Assembly: GCA_012517315.1 (NCBI GenBank) | Contig: JAAYVE010000029.1 | Coordinates: 62,001-126,000 of the forward strand | Reading direction: 5' to 3' | DNA length: 64,000 nt | DNA from: Deltaproteobacteria bacterium | GTDB taxonomy: Bacteria > Desulfobacterota > Syntrophobacteria > Syntrophobacterales > Syntrophobacteraceae | Shown: positions 43,783 through 53,201 of the stretch, one piece after another | Numbering within the stretch: position 1 is the stretch's first letter | Layout of the letters: each line of letters begins with the position of its first letter | Made by a program: the position numbers and the translations under genes | Notes under the pieces: generated by a model | What the model was told of the DNA's origin: nothing | The model's input: the letters and a program-made list of their open reading frames with translations, nothing else | The model's database searches: none

Positions 43783-45285
43783 ATGGAAACGATTCTCATC
43801 GTCGACGACGAAAAGAATTACCTCCTGGTCTTGGAGGATCTCCTCCTGGAGGAGGGATACCGTGTCGTCACGTCGGACAACGGCGCACGGGCTCTTGAAA
43901 TTTTGAAAGCTCACGAACTGGACGTGGTCATCACGGACATGAAGATGCCGGGTATGGACGGGATGAGCCTTCTGGAACACATCCACGCAATGCACCCCGA
44001 TCTGCCGGTGATCATGATGACCGCCTACGGATCTGTGGAAAAAGCTGTGGAAGCGATGCGCAAAGGTGCCTTTGACTACATCCTCAAACCCTTCGAGAAC
44101 GAGGAACTCAAGCTGACCATCCGTAAGGCCATCGACCACTATCAGCTGGTTTGCCAGAACCGCTACCTGACCCGCGAACTCCAGGATCGCTACCAGTTCA
44201 ACAATATCATTGGTAAAAGTGCTGTAATGCAGCGCATTTACCGCCTCATCGAAAAGGTGGCGCCCAGCAAGGCGACGGTTCTCATCACCGGTGAGTCAGG
44301 AACGGGGAAGGAGCTCATCGCCCGGGCCATCCACTTCAACAGCCCCCGGGGCGAACGACCCTTCATCTCCGTGAACTGCGGGGCACTCCCTGAGACGCTC
44401 TTGGAAAGCGAGCTTTTCGGACATGAGAAAGGGGCCTTCAGCGGGGCGGTGAGCCTGAGAAAAGGACGATTCGAACTGGCCCATCAGGGAACGCTTTTTC
44501 TGGATGAAATCAGCGAAATGTCACCGCCGCTCCAGGTGAAACTCCTCCGCATCCTGCAGGAAATGGAGTTCGAACGGGTGGGAGGCAGTCAGTCCCTGAA
44601 GGTCGACGTTCGCGTCGTGGCGGCTTCCAACCGCGATCTCCGCCTGGAGGTCGCAGAGGGCCGGTTCCGATCCGACCTTTTCTATAGATTGAATGTTGTC
44701 CATGTCGCACTGCCTCCTCTCCGGGACCGTAAAGACGACATTCCTCTCCTGGTGAACCATTTCCTGAGGAAATTTGCAAACGAAGAGAGCTCCTGCAACC
44801 TTCGCATTCACCCGGAGGCCATGAGGCTTCTTCTGGACTATCACTGGCCCGGAAATGTCCGGGAATTGGAAAACGTTATCGAAAGGGCGGTCATTCTCTG
44901 TAACGGAGAATCCGTGGAAGCGAAGGATCTGCCTCCCGAAGTGACCGCTCCAAGAGTTGCGGCGGCAACCATGGAATCGGCCGGAGCTGGAAACGCCTCT
45001 CCCGCGTTTTTTCGTCCCGACGACAGTTTGCCCATCCCGGAGCCGGCCCCCGGTGAACGCCTTCCCGATTCAGGTCTCAGACCACGACAGTTGCGCGCAC
45101 TGGAGTTCATCAAGGCCCACGGCTTCATCACCAACAAACACTACTCTCAGCTCAACAACATCTCGGAGCGACAGGCTCTCAGGGAACTGAGCGAGATGGT
45201 GGATACGGGAGTGCTCCACCGCACGGGGAAGGGGAGGGGCTGTCGGTATATGGTGAGAATGAGCTCTCCGACTGCGCATGGCTGA
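43783..45285 (+). CDS. Sigma-54 activator with winged-helix-like C-terminus
   Basis: A 500-residue NtrC-family response regulator. The receiver domain has acceptor D52 in VITDMKMPG; the AAA+ domain has Walker A GESGTGKE at about 170-177 and the sigma-54 contact loop as GAFSGA (217-222; the usual form is GAFTGA). [11 protein letters not shown] closes the domain. The C-terminus (about 433-495, [19 protein letters not shown], then [26 protein letters not shown]) looks like a winged helix rather than the usual Fis-type helix-turn-helix. It forms a two-gene pair with the kinase. Confidence 0.93.
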   Translation: METILIVDDEKNYLLVLEDLLLEEGYRVVTSDNGARALEILKAHELDVVITDMKMPGMDGMSLLEHIHAMHPDLPVIMMTAYGSVEKAVEAMRKGAFDYILKPFENEELKLTIRKAIDHYQLVCQNRYLTRELQDRYQFNNIIGKSAVMQRIYRLIEKVAPSKATVLITGESGTGKELIARAIHFNSPRGERPFISVNCGALPETLLESELFGHEKGAFSGAVSLRKGRFELAHQGTLFLDEISEMSPPLQVKLLRILQEMEFERVGGSQSLKVDVRVVAASNRDLRLEVAEGRFRSDLFYRLNVVHVALPPLRDRKDDIPLLVNHFLRKFANEESSCNLRIHPEAMRLLLDYHWPGNVRELENVIERAVILCNGESVEAKDLPPEVTAPRVAAATMESAGAGNASPAFFRPDDSLPIPEPAPGERLPDSGLRPRQLRALEFIKAHGFITNKHYSQLNNISERQALRELSEMVDTGVLHRTGKGRGCRYMVRMSSPTAHG

Positions 45286-45293
45286 TGGCGGTT

Positions 45294-45749
45294 TCAGCCC
45301 ATGATAGCTCCGCGGGCCAACTGGTCACACCGTTCATTCTCGGGGTGCCCGTGATGGCCCCGCACCCAATGCCAGTGAACCGTGTGCCTGCGGGACAGGG
45401 CGTCGAGGACTTCCCATAGGTCCCGGTTTTTCACCGGTTCCCGGGTGGAGGTGAGCCAGCCGTTCCGTTTCCATTTATCGATCCAGTTCGTGATTCCGTT
45501 TTTCAGGTATTGGGAATCCGTATACAGGTCCACCTCGCACGATCCCTTAAGCTTTTCAAGGGCGCGGATGACAGCGGTGAGTTCCATGCGGTTGTTCGTC
45601 GTGTGGGGTTCGCCCCCGGAAAGTTCCTTTTCCACGGTCTTGTACCGGAGGATGGCTCCCCATCCCCCGGGGCCGGGGTTTCCCCTGCAGGCCCCGTCGG
45701 TGAATATTTCGACCCTCTTTCTCGTGGGTCTGCGCGTGGTTTTCTCCAT
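45294..45749 (-). CDS. rnhA: Ribonuclease HI
   Basis: A 151-residue RNase HI that cleaves RNA in RNA-DNA hybrids. The DEDD metal residues are D18 ([11 protein letters not shown]), E56 ([10 protein letters not shown]), D78 (YTDSQYL) and D142 (NERCDQLA); the basic handle region (WKRNGWLTS) is present. The start at 45749 gives a normal length; ATG 45758 is three codons earlier. It is convergent with the sigma-54 activator, with 8 bases between stops. Confidence 0.96.
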   Translation of the reverse strand: MEKTTRRPTRKRVEIFTDGACRGNPGPGGWGAILRYKTVEKELSGGEPHTTNNRMELTAVIRALEKLKGSCEVDLYTDSQYLKNGITNWIDKWKRNGWLTSTREPVKNRDLWEVLDALSRRHTVHWHWVRGHHGHPENERCDQLARGAIMG

Positions 45750-45889
45750 AATCAACATCCCGTTTTTACATAGATTTTTCGCAACCCGCCCGATCCGGCT
45801 CGGGTGACGCAAAGGGGGAGGAGCGGCGGATGGGTCCTCGAACCGGCAAAGCACAAGGGATATTCATGGCGGAGATATGCCGTGGAGCG

Positions 45890-46912
45890 TCACATAGGGG
45901 AAAGTTGTCTTCGAATGTATGCTTCAATGTTTCGGGAACTCGCCTTGCCAAGGATGGTGGTCACTTTATCCATGGGGATCTCCACTCTCGCCATGGCCTG
46001 ATGTCCGCCCGCACAACCGATGGATTCAAAAGCTTTTCGGACGGTTCTCCCGGCGTCTTTGCGATAGCCGTCGCTTCGAACGCTGATGATGAGATGGCCC
46101 TCGTAAATCCCCGAAACAATACTCCACGAGATGTCATGAATCTTGAGGAAAAACTCGGCGATTTCCACCAGGATGTCGGCGGAAGGCACTTCGTCCAGGT
46201 GGGCGAAGATGCGGTCCCTGGCCACGTGCTTTCTTGCCACCGCTTTCTGGAAATAACGAAGATCGCTGAGGGCCAGGTCCGAAATCTCGATTTTCCTCAT
46301 GATATGATGATTGGCATACCGGAACAGATACCGAAACGCATCGATGTCCGCTTCCGTAGTGTGCCGCTCGAAATTGCGCGTATCCGTCTTGATGGCATAC
46401 AGGAGCGTTGTGGCGAGGCCTTGTGAGGGTTTGATCTTCGCCTCTCGCAGATATTGGGTGAGGATCGTGGCCGTTGCGCCGTACTGGGGGTATATGGCGG
46501 TGAAAGGCGCCGCAACCGGGGTGTTCAGAGGGTGATGGTCGATGACCACGGTGTAGGACAACCGCCTGAAAAAATCGTTGTGGTGGGGTTGGCTGTCTAC
46601 CAGAAGGTAGCGGGTGTATGCGTCCACAGAAACGTCCTTCAGAAGAACGAGAGGGATCCTGAGAAGGCGGACCATGGTGAGATTGTTCAGTCTGCGAATG
46701 GGTCGTATGATCCCGATGGTGGTGGATTGAACCTTGTGCCAGAGCAGCCTCTTGAGGGCGAGAGCAGACCCGATGGCATCGGGGTCGGGATCGATGGTGA
46801 TGAGGACATGGTCTCTGGACTTGAAGTGGGAATAGAGCTCTGCGAGCGATGCCTTGGCGGATCGATGCGATGTGAGAGACCTTGCGGTGACGGAAGGCGC
46901 CTTTTCATCCAT
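45890..46912 (-). CDS. DHH-family phosphoesterase (NrnA/RecJ-like)
   Basis: A 340-residue protein of the DHH superfamily. TIDPDPDAIGSALALKRL replaces the usual xxNPDGDxxGS motif with P-D-P-D-A, LLVDSQPH is motif II and VVIDHHPLN the DHH motif; the C-terminal DHHA1-like part ends GCAGGHQAMARVEIP. NrnA-type members degrade short oligonucleotides, pAp or cyclic dinucleotides. The start at 46912 is preferred over the TTG at 46942. It is transcribed away from the glycine tRNA. Confidence 0.87.
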   Translation of the reverse strand: MDEKAPSVTARSLTSHRSAKASLAELYSHFKSRDHVLITIDPDPDAIGSALALKRLLWHKVQSTTIGIIRPIRRLNNLTMVRLLRIPLVLLKDVSVDAYTRYLLVDSQPHHNDFFRRLSYTVVIDHHPLNTPVAAPFTAIYPQYGATATILTQYLREAKIKPSQGLATTLLYAIKTDTRNFERHTTEADIDAFRYLFRYANHHIMRKIEISDLALSDLRYFQKAVARKHVARDRIFAHLDEVPSADILVEIAEFFLKIHDISWSIVSGIYEGHLIISVRSDGYRKDAGRTVRKAFESIGCAGGHQAMARVEIPMDKVTTILGKASSRNIEAYIRRQLSPM

Positions 46913-47006
46913 GCTGGCTGTGGTGTTTACCTTGGTAAACAAAAGAAGGATGAGGTCGCAAAAGGACGAAAAAAAGGGCGACTCATGCGCCGCCCCTGGG
47001 ATTTCG

Positions 47007-47081
<75 letters not shown>

Positions 47082-47097
47082 TCGCGTTGCAGGGGAT

Positions 47098-47126
47098 TAA
47101 TTATTAGAGACGGTGGGATTAGTCAA
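47098..47126 (-). promoter_or_regulatory. Candidate promoter for tRNA-Gly(GCC)
   Basis: Minus strand TTGACT (47126-47121), 17 bases, TAATTA (47103-47098), in an AT-rich stretch. Transcription would start about 10-15 bases before the mature tRNA. Confidence 0.35.
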
Positions 47127-47179
47127 GCAAAAAAATAGGTTGTGGCTCTGATAAAATCGGATAATGTATATTATGTAAA

Positions 47180-47195
47180 CATAAACTTGTTTATG
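47180..47195. repeat. Short perfect palindrome in AT-rich spacer
   Basis: CATAAAC-TT-GTTTATG, arms of 7 bases, lies in the 306-base gap between the tRNA and the KptA-like gene (47082-47387). It may be an operator. Nothing else in the gap is recognisable. Confidence 0.4.
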
Positions 47196-47387
47196 ACCGC
47201 ATCGCTCGTGGCACCTGTGTGTCCCCGTGGAAGCTCAAATGGAGCGCTTCTCGGCCGATCTCCCGCGGGATGCCTCACGCTGAGCCGGAACTCGGGGCCA
47301 CCCTCAACTGTTTCCAAGGGGCTTTTGTGCAGACGCGTTCAGAGCATTTCCTTTTGGGGTGCTTTGCAAGGATGGTGAACCAGGAAA

Positions 47388-48152
47388 ATGGCGGCTCGAT
47401 ACAATCCCAAAACACTGGCCAAGACTTTAAGTTACATCGGGTATCATTCCCCTGCCGAATTCGGCCTTTTCTGGGACATGGACGGCTCCATGCCCTGGAA
47501 GGAATTCCATCGAGCGCTTCAGGAGGATGTTTCCCTCCGTTTCGTCCGGGAAAGTCATTTGAGGGAGCTGGAGTACCTGGCCATGGAACTGCCTTTCACT
47601 CTGGAATCACCGTTCCTGCACCTGCGAGATAGCGTTTCCCCGCCGCATTATGCAGTCGTGCCATGCCACCAGGAGCGTCTTTTCTTCCCTTTCAGCCTGA
47701 ACCAGTTGCATTTTTTGCAGAAAAAGGGTCTTCTCCCCGCCGGCCGTTTCTTCCTTCCCCTCTTTGGGGACAGAGATTTTGCCCTGCGAATGGGAAAGAG
47801 ACGGGATCCCTCCCCGTTCGTATTGGAAGTATTCCCCGGCAAGGCCATCACTAAGGGGCTGACTTTGCTCAAGGCCGGCGAATCACTGTATCTCGCACAA
47901 GCCGTGCCCCCCGAATGCCTTGTTTTTCCACGCCTCCGGGAATCTGCACTGGTGGGGCTCGCCGACAGGAGAGTCCCCTCAAAGAAGGATCCTCCGTCCA
48001 ATACTTTCGAGTCACCAGGATCGTTTATAATGGATATCAAACACATGGAGGAGAACTATCCCGTTCCGGCAAAACCTGGCGGCAGGAAGCATCCCGACGC
48101 GCCAGGGTGGAAGCGCAACTCCCGAAAGGAGAGATTCAAGAGAACCCTTTGA
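47388..48152 (+). CDS. Degenerate KptA/Tpt1-like RNA 2'-phosphotransferase
   Basis: A 254-residue protein whose first 180 residues follow KptA/Tpt1, the enzyme removing 2'-phosphates from RNA with NAD. TLAKTLSYIGYHSPAEFGL aligns with the family's LSxxLRHxPE motif, but the catalytic Arg-His pair is Tyr19-His20. The NAD-binding half aligns at FLPLFGDRDFALRMGKRRD and VLEVFPGKAITKGL, yet the usual YHGT is not conserved. Residues 185-254 are basic, Pro-rich and probably disordered. The start follows CAGGA. It may be a binding protein rather than an active enzyme. It is convergent with livF copy 2. Confidence 0.6.
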   Translation: MAARYNPKTLAKTLSYIGYHSPAEFGLFWDMDGSMPWKEFHRALQEDVSLRFVRESHLRELEYLAMELPFTLESPFLHLRDSVSPPHYAVVPCHQERLFFPFSLNQLHFLQKKGLLPAGRFFLPLFGDRDFALRMGKRRDPSPFVLEVFPGKAITKGLTLLKAGESLYLAQAVPPECLVFPRLRESALVGLADRRVPSKKDPPSNTFESPGSFIMDIKHMEENYPVPAKPGGRKHPDAPGWKRNSRKERFKRTL

Positions 48153-48179
48153 AGATTCCTGGAGCTCATTTGTGGGGCA

Positions 48180-48902
48180 TCAACGGCCTTTTTCCCCGCC
48201 GAGGTAAGCGGCCTGCACCTCTGGATTCTCCATGAGAGCGGAGGAAGAGTCTTCCAGCACGATACGGCCGAGTTCCATGACGTAACCCCTGTGAGCCAGT
48301 TTCAGTGCTGCACGCGCATTCTGTTCCACGAGGACCATGGTGACGCCTTTTCCATTGATTTCCTTGAGCGTCTGAAAAATCGCTTTCACCAGGAGCGGCG
48401 CAAGACCCAGACTCGGCTCGTCGAGAAGAAGAACGCGCGGTCGGCTCATGAGAGCCCGTCCGATGGCCAGCATCTGCTGTTCCCCGCCGCTCAAGGTTCC
48501 AGCGAGCTGCCGTCGTCTTTCGGCAAGAATCGGAAATAGTTCATAGATCCACCCCAGCGTCTGGCGCACTTCCCCTTTTTCATCCCGCACGAAAGCCCCA
48601 AGACTCAGGTTTTCCTCGACAGTGAGAGTTCCGAAGACCCTGCGTCCTTCAGGAACTTGTGCAATGCCCTGCTTGACAATGGCATGAGCGGGCAGCTTAT
48701 GGATGGGGGTTTCACCCAGGTGGATGGAGCCTGCCGAGGCTTTCACCAGGCCGCTGATGCTGAGCAGAGTGGTGGATTTGCCGGCCCCGTTGGCGCCCAG
48801 GACGGAAACGATCTCCCCTTCGCCCACCCGGAGGTCAATTCCGTGGAGGACTTCGATATTTCCATATCTTACATGGAGACCTGCGATTTCAAGAAGCGCC
48901 AT
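48180..48902 (-). CDS. livF: Branched-chain amino acid ABC ATPase LivF (copy 2)
   Basis: A 240-residue ATPase: Walker A GANGAGKST, signature LSGGEQQMLAIGRALM and Walker B LLLDEPSLGLAPLL. It is the last gene of a second liv operon on the minus strand, 61 bases after livG. It is related to but clearly different from copy 1. Confidence 0.93.
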   Translation of the reverse strand: MALLEIAGLHVRYGNIEVLHGIDLRVGEGEIVSVLGANGAGKSTTLLSISGLVKASAGSIHLGETPIHKLPAHAIVKQGIAQVPEGRRVFGTLTVEENLSLGAFVRDEKGEVRQTLGWIYELFPILAERRRQLAGTLSGGEQQMLAIGRALMSRPRVLLLDEPSLGLAPLLVKAIFQTLKEINGKGVTMVLVEQNARAALKLAHRGYVMELGRIVLEDSSSALMENPEVQAAYLGGEKGR

Positions 48903-48963
48903 TCACGAAATCCTTCTTCCTCTCTATCCCAATTGAACGGGAAAAACGCAGGAGACGGGGGAA

Positions 48964-49731
48964 TCACCAGTCGCTGTCCGTTCCCAGATAGGCTTCTATG
49001 ACACGGGGATCCTGCTTGATCGCCTCGGGAGGGCCTTCGGCGATCTTGGATCCATATTCCAGTACGACGATTTGTTCGCACACCTTCATGACCAGACTCA
49101 TGTCGTGTTCGATGAGAAGGATCGTGATGCCCTGGTCCCTCATCTTTCGGATGAGGGTAACCAGCCGCCCGGTTTCCTGTTCGTTCATTCCCCCTGCGGG
49201 TTCGTCCAGGATGAGGAGTTTGGGGCGGGTGGCCAGTGCCCTGGCGATTTCGAGAAGTCTTTGATTGCCATAGGAAAGGTTTTTGGCGACTTGTTGCGCT
49301 TCGCGGTGGAGTCCCACGAAGGAGAGAATGGACATGGCTCCGACTATGGCTTTTCTTTCCTCCCTTCGCTGCAGTGGGGTGTGCAAGAGCGAGGCCACGA
49401 CTCCCCCCTTCATCTGGCAGTGGCAGCCGGCAAGCACGTTTTCGAGCACCGTGAGATTCTGAAAGAGGCGGATGGTCTGAAAAGTTCGGGCGATTCCCAT
49501 GGCGATGATGCGATGAGTTCTGAGACGTACGAGGGATTTGCCTGCGAAAAGAATCTCACCCTGGTCGGGAGCGTAAATTCCGGTGATGAGATTGAAGACG
49601 GTGGTCTTGCCGGCCCCGTTGGGACCAATCAAACCGACGATGGCTCCCGGCTCTACGTCGAAGGAGACGTTATTGACCGCCGTGAGTCCCCCGAAGTTTT
49701 TCGTGAGTCTTTTGAGGCTCAGCAAACTCAT
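48964..49731 (-). CDS. livG: Branched-chain amino acid ABC ATPase LivG (copy 2)
   Basis: A 255-residue ATPase: Walker A GPNGAGKTT, signature LSYGNQRLLEIARAL, Walker B LLILDEPAGGMNEQE and the switch IEHDMSLVM, all LivG-like. The start at 49731 gives the family N-terminus MSLLSLKRLTKNFGGL; upstream frame would overlap livM's end. Confidence 0.93.
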   Translation of the reverse strand: MSLLSLKRLTKNFGGLTAVNNVSFDVEPGAIVGLIGPNGAGKTTVFNLITGIYAPDQGEILFAGKSLVRLRTHRIIAMGIARTFQTIRLFQNLTVLENVLAGCHCQMKGGVVASLLHTPLQRREERKAIVGAMSILSFVGLHREAQQVAKNLSYGNQRLLEIARALATRPKLLILDEPAGGMNEQETGRLVTLIRKMRDQGITILLIEHDMSLVMKVCEQIVVLEYGSKIAEGPPEAIKQDPRVIEAYLGTDSDW

Positions 49732-49798
49732 ATCCAGCCCAGCCTCAAAAAGGTTCCAGCTGCGTTCAACGCCGGAAATCCAAGGATGGAACACATTG

Positions 49799-50764
49799 TC
49801 ATCCCGTCCCACTCTCCTCCCCTGAAGATTCCGGCAGGCTATAGCGCCGTTGTTTTGCGGGAAGGATTCCCTGGGTACGGAAAATCATCATGGCGATCAT
49901 GGCAGCGCCGAAAACGAGCATGCGCGCATTGGCGAACTCCCTGAAGAGTTCGGGAAGACCCACGATGAGAAAGGCTCCAAGAAGCATTCCGGGAATGCTC
50001 CCCGAGCCTCCCAGAATGACGATGGCGAACATGAGGACCGATTCCCAGAAAGTAAAAGACTCCGGTGAAATGATTGTCATTTTGGAAGCATAGATGTTTC
50101 CAGCCATTCCAGCCCAGACTGCCCCCACAACGAAAGCCGCCAGTTTGTAGTGGGCTGTGTCCACCCCGCTGCCTTCCGCTGCCACTTCATCTTCTCGCAG
50201 GTAATTGAGTGCCCTTCCAAAGCGGGAGTTTTCCAGCAGGTGGAAGAGACAGACCGTGATGCCGGCGAAGGTCCAGATGTAGTAGAAGAAATGCTGAGGC
50301 GACCGGACGGAGAAACCGAAAAGACTGGGCCGAGCGATGCCGAAGATGCCGTTGGCACCGCCGGTGACACCGAACACGTCGTTGATGAGAGCGATCCGCA
50401 CGATCTCTCCCACGCCGATGGTGACGATACAAAGGTAATCACCTCTCAGGTGAATGATGGGGCGTGCGATGAGAACGGCGAACACGCCTGCGGTGAACCC
50501 GCACGCGGGAAGAAGGGCGAGAATGGGAATGCCGTAACCCGTGTTGAGGATGGCTGCAGTGTAAGCCCCGATGGCATAAAAGGCCGCATGGCCCAAGTTG
50601 AACAACCCGGCGTGACCCACGATGAGGTTCAGGCTCAGGGCCAGGATGGAGTAGATGCCGATGCTGTTGAGGACATCCACCCAATAGGTGTTGAGAAAGA
50701 ACGGCAGGGAAGCGAAAACAACGTTCGCGAGGGAAATCGTGATGATGGTGCGTTGATTCGTCAT
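49799..50764 (-). CDS. livM: Branched-chain amino acid ABC permease LivM (copy 2)
   Basis: A 321-residue polytopic permease with GHAGLFNLGHAAFYAIGAY, the coupling loop LRGDYLCIVTIGVGEIVR near residue 120 and the usual GANGIFGI after it. The ATG overlaps the livH stop (ATGA at 50764-50761), so translation is coupled. A long frame extends upstream inside livH and is not the real start. Confidence 0.92.
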   Translation of the reverse strand: MTNQRTIITISLANVVFASLPFFLNTYWVDVLNSIGIYSILALSLNLIVGHAGLFNLGHAAFYAIGAYTAAILNTGYGIPILALLPACGFTAGVFAVLIARPIIHLRGDYLCIVTIGVGEIVRIALINDVFGVTGGANGIFGIARPSLFGFSVRSPQHFFYYIWTFAGITVCLFHLLENSRFGRALNYLREDEVAAEGSGVDTAHYKLAAFVVGAVWAGMAGNIYASKMTIISPESFTFWESVLMFAIVILGGSGSIPGMLLGAFLIVGLPELFREFANARMLVFGAAMIAMMIFRTQGILPAKQRRYSLPESSGEESGTG

Positions 50765-51666
50765 ACCTTCTCGGCCACCCGCTCCCCCAGGAGCCCCGTG
50801 GGACGGAAGATCAGGATGAGGATCAGAACGCAGAAAGCAATGGCATCCTTCCAGGCGATGGAGAGGTACGCAGCCCCCATGGCTTCGATGACACCCAGGA
50901 GGATGCCTCCAACCATCGCTCCCGGAATGTTGCCGATCCCCCCCAGGATGGCGGCGGTAAAAGCCTTGAGCCCATAACCCCATCCCATGGTGAAATTGAT
51001 CTGACCGTAGTAGAGCCCCACCAGGAGCCCCGCGACGCCGCCGAGGGCCGGTCCTACGAGAAAAACCATGAGAATGACGCGGTTGACATCGATGCCCATG
51101 AGGCGGGCAGCTCCCTGGTCAATGGCCGCTGCGCGAATGGCGGTGCCGGTTTTGGTCTTCTGAATGAAAAAAAACAGGGCCAGCATCATGAGGGTCGAGG
51201 TGCACAGGACGATCAGCCGGACCATGGGAATGTCCAGTCCCATGACCCGAATGGCGGTGGAAGGAAGAATACCCTGCGGATAGACCTGAAAGCGGGCTCC
51301 GTAGACGAGCATCACCGTGTTCTGCAAGAAGATGGATGCCCCCAGGGCGGAGACCACGGCGGAGAGTCTGGGGGACTGCCTCAGGGGCCGATAGGCGACC
51401 CTGTCCAGCAGTGCCCCCACAATGGCAATCAACAGCATCACCATGAAGGCGAGAAGAACGGTTCCCCAAAACGGCCCCAGGCGGTCTGTGAGGGCCATGG
51501 ACGTGAGGAGGGTGAGCCCCAGATATGCGCCCAGGGTGAAAAGGTCGCTGTGGGCGAAGTTGATGAGCTTGAGAACCCCATAAACCATGGTGTAGCCCAG
51601 GGCGATGAGGGCGTAGATGCCTCCTACGGCGAGGCCGTTGGTCAATTGCAGGAAAAATTGCTCCAT
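50761..51666 (-). CDS. livH: Branched-chain amino acid ABC permease LivH (copy 2)
   Basis: A 301-residue polytopic permease: FLQLTNGLAVGGIYALIALGY, VLKLINFAHSD and the terminal LILIFRPTGLLGE. It follows the binding-protein gene by 126 bases that hold a 13-bp hairpin, and is coupled to livM. Confidence 0.93.
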   Translation of the reverse strand: MEQFFLQLTNGLAVGGIYALIALGYTMVYGVLKLINFAHSDLFTLGAYLGLTLLTSMALTDRLGPFWGTVLLAFMVMLLIAIVGALLDRVAYRPLRQSPRLSAVVSALGASIFLQNTVMLVYGARFQVYPQGILPSTAIRVMGLDIPMVRLIVLCTSTLMMLALFFFIQKTKTGTAIRAAAIDQGAARLMGIDVNRVILMVFLVGPALGGVAGLLVGLYYGQINFTMGWGYGLKAFTAAILGGIGNIPGAMVGGILLGVIEAMGAAYLSIAWKDAIAFCVLILILIFRPTGLLGERVAEKV

Positions 51667-51721
51667 GGAGTCTCTGGCTCAATGATGACAGCGTTACCCG
51701 GGGAGGACTGTACAAGCCGAC

Positions 51722-51760
51722 GCCCCCCTTCCCTTCTCCGGCGAATGAGGGAAGGGGGGC
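51722..51760. repeat. Very stable hairpin between livK and livH (copy 2)
   Basis: GCCCCCCTTCCCT (51722-51734) pairs perfectly with AGGGAAGGGGGGC (51748-51760): 13 bp with a 13-base loop. No T-run follows on the minus strand, so it is more likely an mRNA-stabilising hairpin protecting the livK message than a terminator. Confidence 0.8.
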
Positions 51761-51792
51761 CTTACAGGGTGGTCCCCGATGCGGCGAGACCT

Positions 51793-52917
51793 CTAAGGTT
51801 CCAGGATGAACTGCCCCTCGGCATTCACTTTGTAGACCTTGTACACTTCCCCGATGCGATCGCCTTTGTCATTGAAGGAGATCTTTCCCGTCAGCCCTGG
51901 GAATTCCTTGAGCTCGGTCTTGAGATACTTGGCCAGCTTTTCGGGATCCGTGGATTTCGTCTCCGCGATGGCGTGCGTGATGACACGGAACCCGTCTCCC
52001 GCAAGAACAGGATAGATGGAATTGGGTGGGTTTCCATACTTCTTGGTGAAGGCCGCCAGGAAGGCCTTGGCCTCCTGTGTGGGAAGATCCTTCGGCAGTG
52101 GTGGACTGAGAAAATAAAAACCCGCGGCGGCCTCCTTGCCGGCGATTTTGACCAGATCCGGATTATTGGTGGCGTCGCCGCCCATGAAAGGAACGTTCCA
52201 GTTCATCTGTCGCTTCTGTTTGAGGAGCAGTCCCCCTTCTCCGTAATATCCTGTGAAAAACACGAAGTCCGGTCCTGCAGCCTTCATTTTGGTCAAGATG
52301 GCTGTGTAGTCCTGTTCCTTGGGGGTGAGGGCATCGAAAAAGACGATTTCCAGGCCCTTCTTTCCGGCCAGCAGCCCCTTTGCCTCCTCCGCGAGGCCTT
52401 TGGCGTACGTGCTGTTGTCGTGCAGGATAGCGAGCTTCTTCACGCCCAGCTTCTCGATGGTCGCGGCGGCTACCTTGGCCTGCTCATCGTCCCTCGGACA
52501 GGTTCTGAAGAAATACTTGAGGCCCTTTTCCGTCAGACGGATGGCGGTGGATCCATTGGCGACCTGGATGATCTTCGCTTCATTATATATATTCTGGGTC
52601 GCTTCCGTGACGGCTGAACCGTACGTCCCGATGACCGCCGCAATGCCCTGTGTCGCAAGCCGCTGAGCGGCAAGAGACGCCGTGCGTGGATCGCCCCCGT
52701 CGTCTTCGCTGACCACCGCAACCTTTTGTCCCATCAGCCCGCCTTTGGCGTTCAGTTCCTCACACAGAAGATCGAGTACTTGCTTCATCTCCTGTCCTTC
52801 ACTCGCCCAGGACCCGGTCATGGGACCCATGAGGCCGATTTTGACGGGATCCGCCGCAAAAGCAGCTGTCGCGGTAGCGACAAAAAGGGCGACAAGGATG
52901 AAAAGCACCTTTTTCAT
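51793..52917 (-). CDS. livK: Branched-chain amino acid ABC transporter, substrate-binding protein (copy 2)
   Basis: A 374-residue periplasmic binding protein with signal peptide (KKVLFILVALFVATATAAFA, cleavage near residue 21) and type-I fold start VKIGLMGPMTGSWASEG. The regions IGTYGSAVTEATQNIYNE and YGEGGLLLKQ are typical. The start follows GAGGAGGATCCC. It has its own consensus promoter (52998-53026) and is divergent from putA. Confidence 0.92.
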   Translation of the reverse strand: MKKVLFILVALFVATATAAFAADPVKIGLMGPMTGSWASEGQEMKQVLDLLCEELNAKGGLMGQKVAVVSEDDGGDPRTASLAAQRLATQGIAAVIGTYGSAVTEATQNIYNEAKIIQVANGSTAIRLTEKGLKYFFRTCPRDDEQAKVAAATIEKLGVKKLAILHDNSTYAKGLAEEAKGLLAGKKGLEIVFFDALTPKEQDYTAILTKMKAAGPDFVFFTGYYGEGGLLLKQKRQMNWNVPFMGGDATNNPDLVKIAGKEAAAGFYFLSPPLPKDLPTQEAKAFLAAFTKKYGNPPNSIYPVLAGDGFRVITHAIAETKSTDPEKLAKYLKTELKEFPGLTGKISFNDKGDRIGEVYKVYKVNAEGQFILEP

Positions 52918-52997
52918 GGGATCCTCCTCTTCAAAGTGTGATGTTGTCTGATTTCGGGAAGGCGCCGGTGAATGATGATGCCCTCGGAAGTGTGCGG

Positions 52998-53026
52998 AAA
53001 ATAGCAGAGAGAGCGGAAACTGTCAA
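52998..53026 (-). promoter_or_regulatory. Consensus promoter of the second liv operon
   Basis: Minus strand TTGACA (53026-53021), 17 bases, TATTTT (53003-52998). The leader to livK is about 75 bases. Confidence 0.75.
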
Positions 53027-53105
53027 TCTCAAGCTGGAAAGCGGGACATGGTCCCCCGAGGCAAGAAACACGCCATGACGGTTCTCCACCGGGTTTCGAT
53101 TGTAT

Positions 53106-53139
53106 TTGGGGCTGGAAAACGGTTTTGATAAGATCAAAA
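53106..53139 (+). promoter_or_regulatory. putA promoter region with operator-like palindrome
   Basis: TTTTGAT-AAG-ATCAAAA (53123-53139) is a perfect inverted repeat with 7-bp arms. It covers the -10 (TAAGAT, 53129-53134) of a candidate promoter whose -35 is TTGGGG (53106-53111, 17-base spacer). A repressor bound there would block putA. Confidence 0.5.
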
Positions 53140-53201
53140 TTGTGCGCTGTGCACCCCCACCCCCAAATTGCAGAGAACTCTACACGACAGAGGGAATCCA
53201 T

